NCBI RefSeq assembly: GCF_043641555.1
Contig: NZ_JBHZRJ010000002.1
Span: 434,001-498,000 of the forward strand
Reading direction: 5' to 3'
Origin: Saccharospirillum alexandrii_A
Lineage (GTDB): Bacteria > Pseudomonadota > Gammaproteobacteria > Pseudomonadales > Natronospirillaceae
DNA: 64,000 nt
The notes beneath the pieces were generated by a model. That model saw only the letters and a program-made list of their open reading frames with translations. It was not told the DNA's origin and searched no databases. Below, piece after piece: positions 1-7,583 of this stretch. Both the position numbers and the translations under genes were made by a program. Position 1 is the stretch's first letter; every line of letters starts with the position of its first letter.

Positions 1-61
1 AGGGGCCATCACAGGGATGTGATGGATCGCAACGAGATGGAATCTCGGTTCCCCATAAACA

Positions 62-89
62 GAAAAAGCAGCCTTTCGGCTGCTTTTTC
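62..89 (-). terminator. Orphan copy of the tRNA terminator
   Basis: This is the duplicated copy of the terminator at 207-234: GAAAAAGCAGC stem, short loop, GCTGCTTTTTC. On the minus strand it lies behind only a 10-base tRNA-Gly 3' remnant (about 97-106), so it no longer ends a complete gene within the window. Confidence 0.7.
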
Positions 90-206
90 ATTAATTTGGA
101 GCGGGATTAAACGCCGGGAGCGTTTAACGACGCGCTAGCGCCCGAAGGGGCCATCACAGGGATGTGATGGATCGCAACGAGATGGAATCTCGGTTCCCCA
201 TAAACA

Positions 207-234
207 GAAAAAGCAGCCTTTGGGCTGCTTTTTC
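207..234 (-). terminator. Rho-independent terminator of the tRNA operon
   Basis: An 11-base-pair stem (AAAAAGCAGCC with GGCTGCTTTTT) ends in a T run in the minus direction, just after the 3' end of tRNA-Gly. It would end the Glu-Gly tRNA transcript. Confidence 0.85.
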
Positions 235-241
235 ATTAATT

Positions 242-316
242 TGGAGCGGGAAACGAGATTCGAACTCGCGACCCCAACCTTGGCAAGGTTGTGCTCTACC
301 ACTGAGCTATTCCCGC
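242..316 (-). tRNA. tRNA-Gly (anticodon GCC)
   Basis: The minus strand reads GCGGGAATAGCTCAGTGGTA at the 5' end. It has an anticodon stem CAACC/GGTTG with loop TTGCCAA (anticodon GCC), a T-arm with GTTCGAATC, and a 3' end TTCCCGCTCCA that pairs with the 5' acceptor strand. CCA is encoded. It is the last intact gene of the tRNA block, followed directly by the terminator. Confidence 0.96.
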
Positions 317-370
317 AATTTTTGTCCTACAAACACTAAAGTGTCTTACTTCTGAGCCTTCTTCGAAGGC

Positions 371-440
371 TGAACTCGCGAGGCTTCCCGCCCAGCCCCA
401 ACCTCGTCAAGGTTGCGCTCTACCACTGAGCTATTCCCGC
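371..440 (-). pseudogene. Broken tRNA-Gly-like gene with GAC anticodon loop
   Basis: The 5' half (acceptor strand GCGGGAA, D-arm, anticodon stem CAACC/GGTTG) is almost identical to tRNA-Gly at 242-316, but the loop reads TTGACGA, giving anticodon GAC (a valine anticodon). After GGTTGGGG there are about 14 extra bases. A T-arm-like GCGAGTTCAGCC follows without a pairing partner, and no acceptor 3' strand or CCA is present. A 7-bp hairpin (AGCCTTC/GAAGGCT) occupies the expected T-arm and acceptor region. It is most likely a duplicated tRNA-Gly whose 3' half was lost or replaced. Confidence 0.75.
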
Positions 441-481
441 GTTTTTTGTCTCAAGAACACCAGTGCTCTCAAAACAGAAAA

Positions 482-557
482 TGGTATCCCGTAGGGGACT
501 CGAACCCCTGTTACCGCCGTGAAAGGGCGGTGTCCTAGGCCACTAGACGAACGGGAC
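482..557 (-). tRNA. tRNA-Glu (anticodon TTC)
   Basis: The minus strand reads GTCCCGTTCGTCTAGTGG at the 5' end. It has anticodon stem CCGCC/GGCGG around CTTTCAC (anticodon TTC), T-arm GGGGTTCGAGTCCCC, an acceptor 3' strand ACGGGAT and encoded ACCA. All four arms pair. It is the first gene of the minus-strand tRNA block. Confidence 0.97.
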
Positions 558-656
558 ACAGGCTCTCAGCTGGTTGCTGAAAGCGGGGCAAATAATACCA
601 ACTCATCATTTGAAATCAAGGATTTTCGGTTATAAATCAACGCCCTACCCTTATGC

Positions 657-1772
657 TTAGGTATTACTTGCTTCAAACGTCTTTTGTTCATGGCGCGAAT
701 ACAGTGTCTCCCAGCGCTCGCATTGCGGGCAATACCACAACAGGGTGGTTGACTGGAAACCGCAGTGGGTACATTGGTATTGATCCGAGAGCCGCAGCTT
801 GATCCGCTTCAGTGATTCTATCAGTACTGAGCGAGCGCGATCGCCAATGTCCTGACGTTGCTCGATCCAGCGCTGCATTAATTCGAAAGAGGCGCCGGAG
901 TGCACAATTTGCTCGAACTCATTTTGCCATTGCAGGGCCCTGGGATCGTTCGGCCCAACCAAATCGAGCAATTCACTTAAAATGCGATGACTTGGGTGGC
1001 GCTGATACAGCGTTTCCAGATACTTGCGAAAATTCGCCTCGCCGCCGGTTAAACGGCTAAGCCGTTTTAACGCCGGGAGTATCACATCGATGCGTCGCAC
1101 ATCCCGGTCGAGACCATCACGCAACCACCGGATCGCCCGGTGATAGTTGCCCTGAGTGGTATCCAGTTCGGCACTGACCAGATAGGTTCTGGCACTGTCG
1201 GTAACCCGCCGAGCTTCTTTCAGCGCCTGACGCGCCTCAGCTGTCTGACCTTCATGGCTTAACTTGATCGCCAGTTCGCAATAGAAGTTTGCCAGCCGGA
1301 TGCTGCCCGACCCTGCCTGGCCATATTTCTGCACCAGTTCGATCGCACGCTCCCACTCTTGCTCGCGCTCCAGCACTGCTAGCCACAGGCGAAATGCCCG
1401 GGCTGAATCGAGCATACCATCGCCAACAATCATCGATTCGAGTATGGATTCAGCGTGACCAAGGAAGCCGCCGGAGAAAAAATCCTGCGCCAGCTCTACC
1501 CGCACTCTGCTGGTATCCGATTCGGATAAATCGGCTTCAAGCATAGCCTCATGCACACGAATGGCACGGTCGATCTGGCCTCGCTTGCGAAACAGCTCGC
1601 CCAAAGCCAGATGGATTTCAAGGGTATCTTCGTCAACGGCCAGCCGTTCCAGCAACACATCGAGCTCACGATCCGGCTGAGCCGACAACGGTTCAAACGG
1701 ATCCAGCTGAAAGCGGGGGCCGGACATGGGGTTAACCAGGCGCTGAAAGGCCTGTTTCAACAGGGATATCAT
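657..1772 (-). CDS. lapB: LapB (YciM) TPR protein lacking the usual N-terminal membrane anchor
   Basis: LapB is a tetratricopeptide protein that, with FtsH, controls LpxC turnover and lipopolysaccharide synthesis at the inner membrane. The 371 residues show TPR helices throughout (for example HLALGELFRKRGQIDRAIRV near residue 54) and a C-terminal rubredoxin-like zinc ribbon with CTHC and CPQC. Family members normally begin with a transmembrane helix; this one begins MISLLKQAFQRLVNP and shows no hydrophobic stretch. An upstream extension is impossible because the lapA stop codon TAG lies in the same frame one codon before the ATG. A ribosome-binding site (GGAAG) sits inside the end of lapA, implying coupled translation. 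The operon lapA-lapB follows ihfB as in pseudomonads. Confidence 0.9.
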   Translation of the reverse strand: MISLLKQAFQRLVNPMSGPRFQLDPFEPLSAQPDRELDVLLERLAVDEDTLEIHLALGELFRKRGQIDRAIRVHEAMLEADLSESDTSRVRVELAQDFFSGGFLGHAESILESMIVGDGMLDSARAFRLWLAVLEREQEWERAIELVQKYGQAGSGSIRLANFYCELAIKLSHEGQTAEARQALKEARRVTDSARTYLVSAELDTTQGNYHRAIRWLRDGLDRDVRRIDVILPALKRLSRLTGGEANFRKYLETLYQRHPSHRILSELLDLVGPNDPRALQWQNEFEQIVHSGASFELMQRWIEQRQDIGDRARSVLIESLKRIKLRLSDQYQCTHCGFQSTTLLWYCPQCERWETLYSRHEQKTFEASNT

Positions 1773-1775
1773 GCT

Positions 1776-1994
1776 CTACTTCCGGGCTGCCTTGCGGCCA
1801 GCAAGACGTCCGAATACCAGACCGATCAGTATGCCCAGGAATAACGCCAGCACCAGCCAGACAAAGAGGGGCATCGCGGGGGTCATCCAACCCAGGAATG
1901 TCAGGGCAACGCTCTGGTTATTACCAAAGGCCAATAGCCAGGACATCACTAGCAGAACCAGCAGAATAATTAGTCGGAGTGATCGGGCGATCAT
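1776..1994 (-). CDS. lapA: LapA-like inner-membrane protein
   Basis: A 72-residue protein with two predicted membrane helices (LRLIILLVLLVMSWLLAFG near the start and a second around residues 40-62) and a basic C-terminus (GRLAGRKAARK), the usual shape of LapA/YciS. LapA accompanies LapB in lipopolysaccharide assembly control. It lies between ihfB and lapB. Its stop codon is TAG at 1776-1778, followed by one sense codon (AGC) and then the lapB ATG in the same reading frame. Confidence 0.88.
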   Translation of the reverse strand: MIARSLRLIILLVLLVMSWLLAFGNNQSVALTFLGWMTPAMPLFVWLVLALFLGILIGLVFGRLAGRKAARK

Positions 1995-2041
1995 GTTTAA
2001 CGCAAGCCTCCCGGCTTAGGGATGGGGTACAGGGTAACTCG

Positions 2042-2335
2042 TTAGTCACTTTCGATGGCTATGTTGACCGATTCGCGCAATTCCTTACCTGGCTTGAAAT
2101 GAGGCACGTACTTGCCTTCCAGAGTAACGGATTCGCCTGTTTTAGGATTGCGCCCTACGCGGGGTGACCGGTAATGCAGAGAAAAGCTTCCAAACCCGCG
2201 AATTTCAATGCGCTCACCATCCGCCAGACTTTCAGCCATGTGATCGAGCATTGTCTTGATTGCGAGCTCGACATCCTTGACTGACAGCTGATTCTGACGG
2301 TCGACGATGCGTTCAATTAACTCGGATTTGGTCAT
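2042..2335 (-). CDS. ihfB: Integration host factor subunit beta
   Basis: At 97 residues this is the normal length for IHF-beta, a DNA-bending protein that works as a heterodimer with IHF-alpha. The N-terminus MTKSELIERI and the DNA-binding arm (RIEIRGFGSFSLHYRSPRVG, then NPKTGE) are diagnostic. A strong Shine-Dalgarno (GGGGAGG) precedes the ATG. It follows rpsA, as in enterobacteria and pseudomonads, but a clear terminator (2521-2549) and about 180 bp of AT-rich DNA separate them, so it probably has its own promoter. IHF is also a usual partner of sigma-54 promoters such as that of flrBC here. Confidence 0.96.
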   Translation of the reverse strand: MTKSELIERIVDRQNQLSVKDVELAIKTMLDHMAESLADGERIEIRGFGSFSLHYRSPRVGRNPKTGESVTLEGKYVPHFKPGKELRESVNIAIESD

Positions 2336-2520
2336 CTTCGAACCTCCCCGGTCGGGTCTTCCTTTACGGTCAATATTTAGACTAATTCACCCTTTGAGAT
2401 AACACAAGTGTTTATTTTTTAACGTTTTTTTACGGCCCATCCTAATTCGAGCGTGCTCCCGGCAACCACGTCACCGACTACGCCCTCCCTTTTTATTCAA
2501 ACCCTCTTTTTCACAGGCAC

Positions 2521-2549
2521 AAAAAAACCGGCACTGGGCCGGTTTTTTC
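2521..2549 (-). terminator. Rho-independent terminator of rpsA
   Basis: In the minus direction GAAAAAACCGGCC, loop, GCCGGTTTTTTT forms a strong stem with a T tract 16 bases after the rpsA stop codon. Confidence 0.88.
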
Positions 2550-2564
2550 AGACAGCGCGAGTTA

Positions 2565-4244
2565 TTAGTCGCCCTGCTCCATTTTCTGCTTGATCAGATC
2601 ACCAATGGTGGTCGGACCAGAGGCTTCAACGGTCTTCTCTTTCAGGTCGCGAACCGCAACTTTCTCGTCCTGGACGTCTTTCGACTTCACAGACAGGGTA
2701 ATCGCACGGTTCTTGCGGTCAACGCTGATGATTTTAGCTTCAACCGAGTCACCTTCTTTGAGTACGTTGCGAGCGTCTTCAACCTTGTCACGAGAAATTT
2801 CGGAGGCTTTCAATGTGCCTTCGACTTCGCCAGACAGCGTGATGATAGCAGCTTTGGCATCCACTTCCTTGACCGTACCGGTCACGATAGCGCCCTTGTC
2901 ATTTTCGCTGACGTATTCGGCAAACGGATCGCTGTCCAATTGCTTGATACCCAGAGAAATGCGCTCACGCTCAGGGTCGATCGACAGGATGGTGGTTTCC
3001 AGCTCGTCACCTTTCTTGTACTTGCGTACGGCATCTTCACCGGATTCGTTCCAGCTGATGTCAGACAAGTGAACCAGGCCGTCAATGCCGCCTTCCAGAC
3101 CAATGAAGATACCGAAATCGGTGATCGACTTGATTTTGCCGGAGACTTTGTCGCCCTTGTTGTAGTTGTTGGAGAAGTCTTCCCATGGGTTTACAACAGT
3201 TTGCTTGATACCCAGAGAAATACGACGACGCTCTTCATCGATGTCGAGAATCATGACTTCGATGTCGTCACCAACAGAAACCACCTTGGACGGGTGAATG
3301 TTCTTGTTGGTCCAATCCATTTCAGATACGTGTACCAGACCTTCAACGCCTTCTTCCAGCTCGGCAAAGCAGCCGTAGTCGGTCAGGTTGGTAACGCGAG
3401 CCTTAACCACAGACTCTTCCGGGTAACGGCCCTTGATGTCGACCCAGGGATCTTCACCCAGTTGTTTCAGACCCAGAGATACGCGGTTACGCTCACGGTC
3501 GAACTTCAGCACTTTAACGTCGATCTCATCACCCACCTGAACGATCTCGCTCGGGTGCTTGATGCGCTTCCACGCCATATCGGTAATGTGCAGCAGGCCG
3601 TCAACGCCGCCCAGGTCTACGAAAGCACCGTAGTCGGTCAGGTTCTTGACGATGCCCTTAACAACCTGGCCTTCCTGCAGGCTGGCCAGCAGCTCTTCAC
3701 GCTCGGCGCTGTTGGAGGCTTCCAGTACGGCACGACGGGAAACGACGACGTTGTTACGACGACGGTCCAGCTTGATAACTTTGAAATCCAGCTCTTTGCC
3801 TTCCAGATGCGCGGTATCGCGAACCGGACGGATGTCGACCAGTGAACCTGGCAGGAAAGCGCGTACAGAGCTGATATCGACGGTAAAGCCACCTTTGACC
3901 TTGCCGTTGATGATACCTTTGACTACTTCTTCCGCTTCGTAAGCTTTTTCCAGCTCAGACCAGGCTTCTGAACGCTTGGCTTTCTCACGCGACAGGCGTG
4001 TGTCACCAAAACCGTCTTCTACCGCTTCCAGGGCCACTTTAACTTCGTCGCCCACGGCCACTTCCAGTTCACCTTCTTCGCTCAGGAACTGAGAGCGAGG
4101 GATAACACCTTCAGATTTCAGGCCAGCATGTACAGTTACCCAGTCAGAGTCGATGGCGACAACGACACCGGTAACAATGGAGCCTGGCTCCATTTCAATG
4201 GTCTTTAAGCTTTCTTCAAAAAGTTCGGCGAAAGATTCAGTCAT
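2565..4244 (-). CDS. rpsA: 30S ribosomal protein S1
   Basis: S1 binds mRNA on the small ribosomal subunit and helps initiation. The 559 residues contain six S1 RNA-binding repeats (roughly 20-87, 105-171, 192-260, 277-347, 364-434 and 451-520); repeats 3-5 share motifs such as DYGAFVDLGGVDGLLHITDM. The start is the ATG of MTESFAELFEESL at 4244, the family's conserved N-terminus; the open frame continues 53 codons upstream but that part resembles no S1. The Shine-Dalgarno is weak, as is usual for rpsA, whose translation is autoregulated. It lies downstream of cmk and has its own promoter at 4451-4478. Confidence 0.98.
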   Translation of the reverse strand: MTESFAELFEESLKTIEMEPGSIVTGVVVAIDSDWVTVHAGLKSEGVIPRSQFLSEEGELEVAVGDEVKVALEAVEDGFGDTRLSREKAKRSEAWSELEKAYEAEEVVKGIINGKVKGGFTVDISSVRAFLPGSLVDIRPVRDTAHLEGKELDFKVIKLDRRRNNVVVSRRAVLEASNSAEREELLASLQEGQVVKGIVKNLTDYGAFVDLGGVDGLLHITDMAWKRIKHPSEIVQVGDEIDVKVLKFDRERNRVSLGLKQLGEDPWVDIKGRYPEESVVKARVTNLTDYGCFAELEEGVEGLVHVSEMDWTNKNIHPSKVVSVGDDIEVMILDIDEERRRISLGIKQTVVNPWEDFSNNYNKGDKVSGKIKSITDFGIFIGLEGGIDGLVHLSDISWNESGEDAVRKYKKGDELETTILSIDPERERISLGIKQLDSDPFAEYVSENDKGAIVTGTVKEVDAKAAIITLSGEVEGTLKASEISRDKVEDARNVLKEGDSVEAKIISVDRKNRAITLSVKSKDVQDEKVAVRDLKEKTVEASGPTTIGDLIKQKMEQGD

Positions 4245-4563
4245 TCGATTAAATGTCCCAATGATTAACGGCCTGTGGTGTGAGGAGTGCGACTCTCTCG
4301 TAAATACAGACCTTTCCGCACGCCAGCCCGCACGGGTCAACCCAACATATCCTGGAGCCGCTTTGCTGGAACTGCGGTCTGCCAGGGTCTTTGCTACGTC
4401 CAAATCCGGTCCGAAAACCGAGTCGAAAATAGCGGAAATCAGGAGCGCGTATTATACGGATTAAGCGCCCGGAACCAAGGGGTACAACCCTTTTTTTGGC
4501 CAGATCCGGGTTAAATTCGGCCTAATCCCTGTAAATTCTCGTTGATAAGCCGATTCAGCGGGC
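4245..4563 (-). promoter_or_regulatory. cmk-rpsA intergenic region: rpsA leader
   Basis: About 320 bases with no gene. The part transcribed from the promoter at 4451-4478 gives a leader of roughly 200 bases before the rpsA ATG. A long structured leader is typical of rpsA, whose product represses its own translation there. I did not fold it. Nothing else is recognisable. Confidence 0.6.
4451..4478 (-). promoter_or_regulatory. Predicted sigma-70 promoter of rpsA
   Basis: On the minus strand, TTGGTT (4478-4473), a 16-base spacer and a perfect TATAAT (4456-4451). It lies about 200 bases upstream of the rpsA start. Confidence 0.7.
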
Positions 4564-5253
4564 TCAACGACTCACCAGACCGCGGTCTGCTGCTTGCTGC
4601 AGAACGCGTTCGAGAACCGCCTCGATGCTCAGGTCGGTCGTGTCGATAACCAGCGCGCCTTCAGCTGGCTTCAGCGGGGCGACGGTGCGATTGCGATCGC
4701 GCTCATCCCGCTCGTTTATGTCTTGCAGCACCTGCTCGTACTCAACAACGTTTCCGCCCTGCTCCAATTGCAGCACCCGACGACGGGCCCGTTCGTCGCT
4801 GGTGGCAGTGAGGAATATTTTGAGCGGTGCATCGGTAAAGACCACCGTGCCCATATCGCGACCATCGGCGATCAGCCCAGGTTCGGTCCGAAAGGCCCGC
4901 TGGCGGCGCAACAGCGCGTCTCTGACCCGGGAAAAGGCGGCCACACGGGAAGCGTTCGAGCCGACTTCTTCAGTCCGAATTTGCCGGGTAACATCGTCAC
5001 CTTCCAATAGAATTGTGACGGCGGCACCGTCTTCCTGCTGAAAACGAATGTCCAGGTGTTCGGCAATCACGGCCAGGGCGGATTCATTATCAAAATCAAC
5101 GCCATGATTCATCGCCGCCAGGGCGGCCAGACGATACAGAGCACCGGAGTCGAGGTAGTGCCAGCCGAGGTGTTTGGCCAGCAGACCGCTGACGGTGCCC
5201 TTTCCAACGCCACCAGGCCCATCCAGGGTGATGACGGGAGCTTTGGATAACAT
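4564..5253 (-). CDS. cmk: Cytidylate kinase
   Basis: Phosphorylates CMP and dCMP to the diphosphates. The 229-residue product has the P-loop GPGGVGKGT and the following YLDSGALYR, then DGRDMGTVVF and the RDERDRNR segment of the family. An in-frame TTG lies at 5259, but the ATG at 5253 is preceded by a GAGG at good spacing and is the better start. The gene follows tyrA-aroA by 2 bases, so the two are probably translationally coupled. Confidence 0.96.
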   Translation of the reverse strand: MLSKAPVITLDGPGGVGKGTVSGLLAKHLGWHYLDSGALYRLAALAAMNHGVDFDNESALAVIAEHLDIRFQQEDGAAVTILLEGDDVTRQIRTEEVGSNASRVAAFSRVRDALLRRQRAFRTEPGLIADGRDMGTVVFTDAPLKIFLTATSDERARRRVLQLEQGGNVVEYEQVLQDINERDERDRNRTVAPLKPAEGALVIDTTDLSIEAVLERVLQQAADRGLVSR

Positions 5254-5255
5254 AA

Positions 5256-7472
5256 TCAATCCTCTACGGTCACCGAATAGCCAAGTGCCAGTGCATGCTC
5301 GGCAAAATCCGGATAGGCGCCTAATACGCGCCCTGAATTTCGAATAATGACGGGTCGCAACGCCGTCTGCGCAGCGACCACGTAGGCAAGTGCCACTCTG
5401 TGGTCACCGCCGCAATCAACAATACCGCCGTCCAGAGGTTGATCGTTCCGACCCCGGATAATGACGGCATCTCCTTTCAATTCTATGTCGGCACCCAGGG
5501 TGGTCAGTCCTTCCACCATGGTTTTCAGCCGGTCGGTTTCTTTGTATCGCAATTCGCGAACGCCGCTAAACCGGGAGACCCCTTCTGCCTGAGTCGCCAG
5601 AACAAAGAGCAGCGGGTACTCATCGATCAGTAGCCCGGAGACGTCCGCTGCCCCCTCGGTCGCGACAAGCGGCGCGTAGTTTACCTGAAGATCCGCCACA
5701 GGCTCACCCCCGAGGTCACGATTGTTGGTCTGTTCAATGCGGGCGCCCATACGCCCCATCACATCAAGCAGCCCGACGCGACTCGGGTTCACACCAACCC
5801 CGGACAAGGTGACTTCGGAACCGGGAACCAGGCTGGCCGCCGCCAGATGCACGGCCGCCAGGGAAAAATCACCGGGTACGTCGCACTGGAAGCCAGCCCA
5901 CTGGGGGGTAGATGCCAGTTCAATGACCCCCGCCTCGGCGTGAACCGGACACCCCAGTCGGGCCAATAACACTTCGGTATGGTTCCGGCTGGGGCCTGCC
6001 TCCTGTAAACGCATCGAAACACCGGAACACAGCCCGGCAAACAGCAACGCCGTTTTTACCTGAGCACTGGCCATCGGCATTTTATAGTCGAGCGGTTTCA
6101 GCGCTTCGGCAGGATGAATAACGATGGGCGCTGTCTTTCGAGGCGACAGGTCGATGCGAGCGCCCATCGACTGCAAAGGCTGTTGAATTCGATCCATCGG
6201 CCGCTGGCTCAGCGAGGCATCACCAATCAGCTCGCTGCTGAACGACTGGGCACTGAGCACACCCGCCATCAGTCGCATTGAGGTGGCAGAATTCCCCATA
6301 TACAAAGGGCTGTCCGCTGCCTTTAGCCCCCGGCGACCCACACCGGTCACCTGCACACAACCGGCATCGTCTGCCTCGATGCAAACGCCCAGCTTACGCA
6401 GGGCTTCCAGCGTGGTGCGGTTGTCATGGCCGTTGCCAAAGCCTCGGATCTCGCTCTGGCCTTCAGCCAGGGCAGCCAGAATGACAGCACGATGGGAAAT
6501 GGAGCGATCGCCCGGCACGGCCACCGCTCCGGCCAGGCCCGCGCGAACCGGCGCCGCGATCAGATTCTTGCGGATGTCGTCGGTATGGCGCTGGCGGCTG
6601 CTGAGAATTTCAGTGAAATAGTCCCGGGCGGACTTGGCGCGACCGAACACGGACTTGAGCGTTGCGCCCTCCCGGTGCTCGATGGCGTTGGCCAGAACGT
6701 TCAGATCGGATTGGAATCGACGCAGGATGTTGAGCGTCGCCTCGCGGTTTGACAGGAACACGTCGTGCCACATGGTGGGATCCGAAGCGGCAATGCGGGT
6801 GAAGTCCCGAAAGCCACCGGCGGCATACCGGAATATCTCCCGGTTTTCGGATTCCCGGGCCAGCGTATCGACCAGCGAAAAGGCAAGCAGATGCGGCAGG
6901 TGGCTGGTAGCGGCCAGCACTTCATCGTGACGCGACACCGACATGGTCACCACATCCGCACCCACCGACTGCCAAAGACGGGTCAGTAACTGGACCGCCT
7001 CCGCAGACGAGGTTGGCAGGGGTGTCAGTATCAGCAGGTGATGGTCAAACAGATCGGATTTGGCAGCGGCCAGGCCGGAACGTTCGGCCCCGGCAATGGG
7101 GTGGCCCGGCACGAAGCCTGCAGGCAGCACTCCCAGCGCGCCGCGGGCGGCATCTACCACAGCCCCCTTTACGCTACCCACATCAGAAATGACGGTATCG
7201 GCACGGAGCCAGGGTTTCAGTTGGGTCAGCACAGGGCCCATGGCCAGTACCGGCACGGCGAGAATCACGGCATCAAAGGTGGTATTCAAATCGGGAAAAG
7301 AGACAGCTTCATCCACAATGCCCATGGCCCTGGCTTTGTCGGCGACGCCTGGCTGGGCATCCAGCCCAATCACCGTCGCCGCTTGCGACAGACAGAGGGC
7401 TTTGGCAAAGGAGGCGCCAATCATCCCCAGGCCAACAATCAGTACCCGGGGCTTCGCTGCGGGCGTCGTCAT
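5256..7472 (-). CDS. aroA: Bifunctional prephenate dehydrogenase / EPSP synthase (TyrA-AroA fusion)
   Basis: One 738-residue protein. Residues 1-295 are prephenate dehydrogenase (Rossmann VGLGMIGASFA near 13; GHPIAGAERSG near 123). Residues 303-738 are 3-phosphoshikimate 1-carboxyvinyltransferase (EPSP synthase; PMASAQVK, IDEYP, YKETDRL, DHRVALA). The fusion is known from pseudomonads and relatives and joins the shikimate pathway to tyrosine synthesis. Two AroA active-site positions are unusual: PGDRSISHR where the family has PGDKSISHR (residue 323), and GNSATSMR where GNSGTSMR is usual (residue 396). The ATG at 7472 has a GAGGG site; an in-frame GTG lies six codons upstream. The hisC gene often found upstream is absent. 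Confidence 0.95.
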   Translation of the reverse strand: MTTPAAKPRVLIVGLGMIGASFAKALCLSQAATVIGLDAQPGVADKARAMGIVDEAVSFPDLNTTFDAVILAVPVLAMGPVLTQLKPWLRADTVISDVGSVKGAVVDAARGALGVLPAGFVPGHPIAGAERSGLAAAKSDLFDHHLLILTPLPTSSAEAVQLLTRLWQSVGADVVTMSVSRHDEVLAATSHLPHLLAFSLVDTLARESENREIFRYAAGGFRDFTRIAASDPTMWHDVFLSNREATLNILRRFQSDLNVLANAIEHREGATLKSVFGRAKSARDYFTEILSSRQRHTDDIRKNLIAAPVRAGLAGAVAVPGDRSISHRAVILAALAEGQSEIRGFGNGHDNRTTLEALRKLGVCIEADDAGCVQVTGVGRRGLKAADSPLYMGNSATSMRLMAGVLSAQSFSSELIGDASLSQRPMDRIQQPLQSMGARIDLSPRKTAPIVIHPAEALKPLDYKMPMASAQVKTALLFAGLCSGVSMRLQEAGPSRNHTEVLLARLGCPVHAEAGVIELASTPQWAGFQCDVPGDFSLAAVHLAAASLVPGSEVTLSGVGVNPSRVGLLDVMGRMGARIEQTNNRDLGGEPVADLQVNYAPLVATEGAADVSGLLIDEYPLLFVLATQAEGVSRFSGVRELRYKETDRLKTMVEGLTTLGADIELKGDAVIIRGRNDQPLDGGIVDCGGDHRVALAYVVAAQTALRPVIIRNSGRVLGAYPDFAEHALALGYSVTVED

Positions 7473-7583
7473 AACGCCACCCTCAGCCACAGACCACCTG
7501 TGCAGCTCATAGTGTCTCCTCTATTTCCCTGCAGAGCGACCAACACGCGAACACCAGCCCAGCGTTCAAACACTGCCAGTGAA

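Larger units (their letters stand above)
1..251. repeat. Tandem duplication, 145-bp period, with REP-like palindromes
   Basis: Positions 1-106 recur at 146-251 with a single mismatch (C77 versus G222). Each copy carries, read on the minus strand, the last ten bases of tRNA-Gly (ending in CCA), a Rho-independent terminator, and palindromic DNA. The spacer at 107-145 begins with a perfect hairpin (TTAAACG, loop CCGGGAG, CGTTTAA), followed by CGCGCTAGCG and CCCGAAGGGG boxes and a CATCAC/GTGATG hairpin. The unit therefore looks like a duplication of a tRNA 3' end, terminator and REP-type element. It touches the left edge, so more copies may lie outside the window. Confidence 0.85.

Noticed and set aside
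164..355. 63-codon frame across the first tRNA-Gly
   Set aside because: It spans a terminator and a tRNA; a typical false ORF over tRNA genes.
2940..3845. 301-codon plus-strand open frame opposite rpsA
   Set aside because: Shadow of the repeated S1 domains; no ribosome-binding site and no family features.
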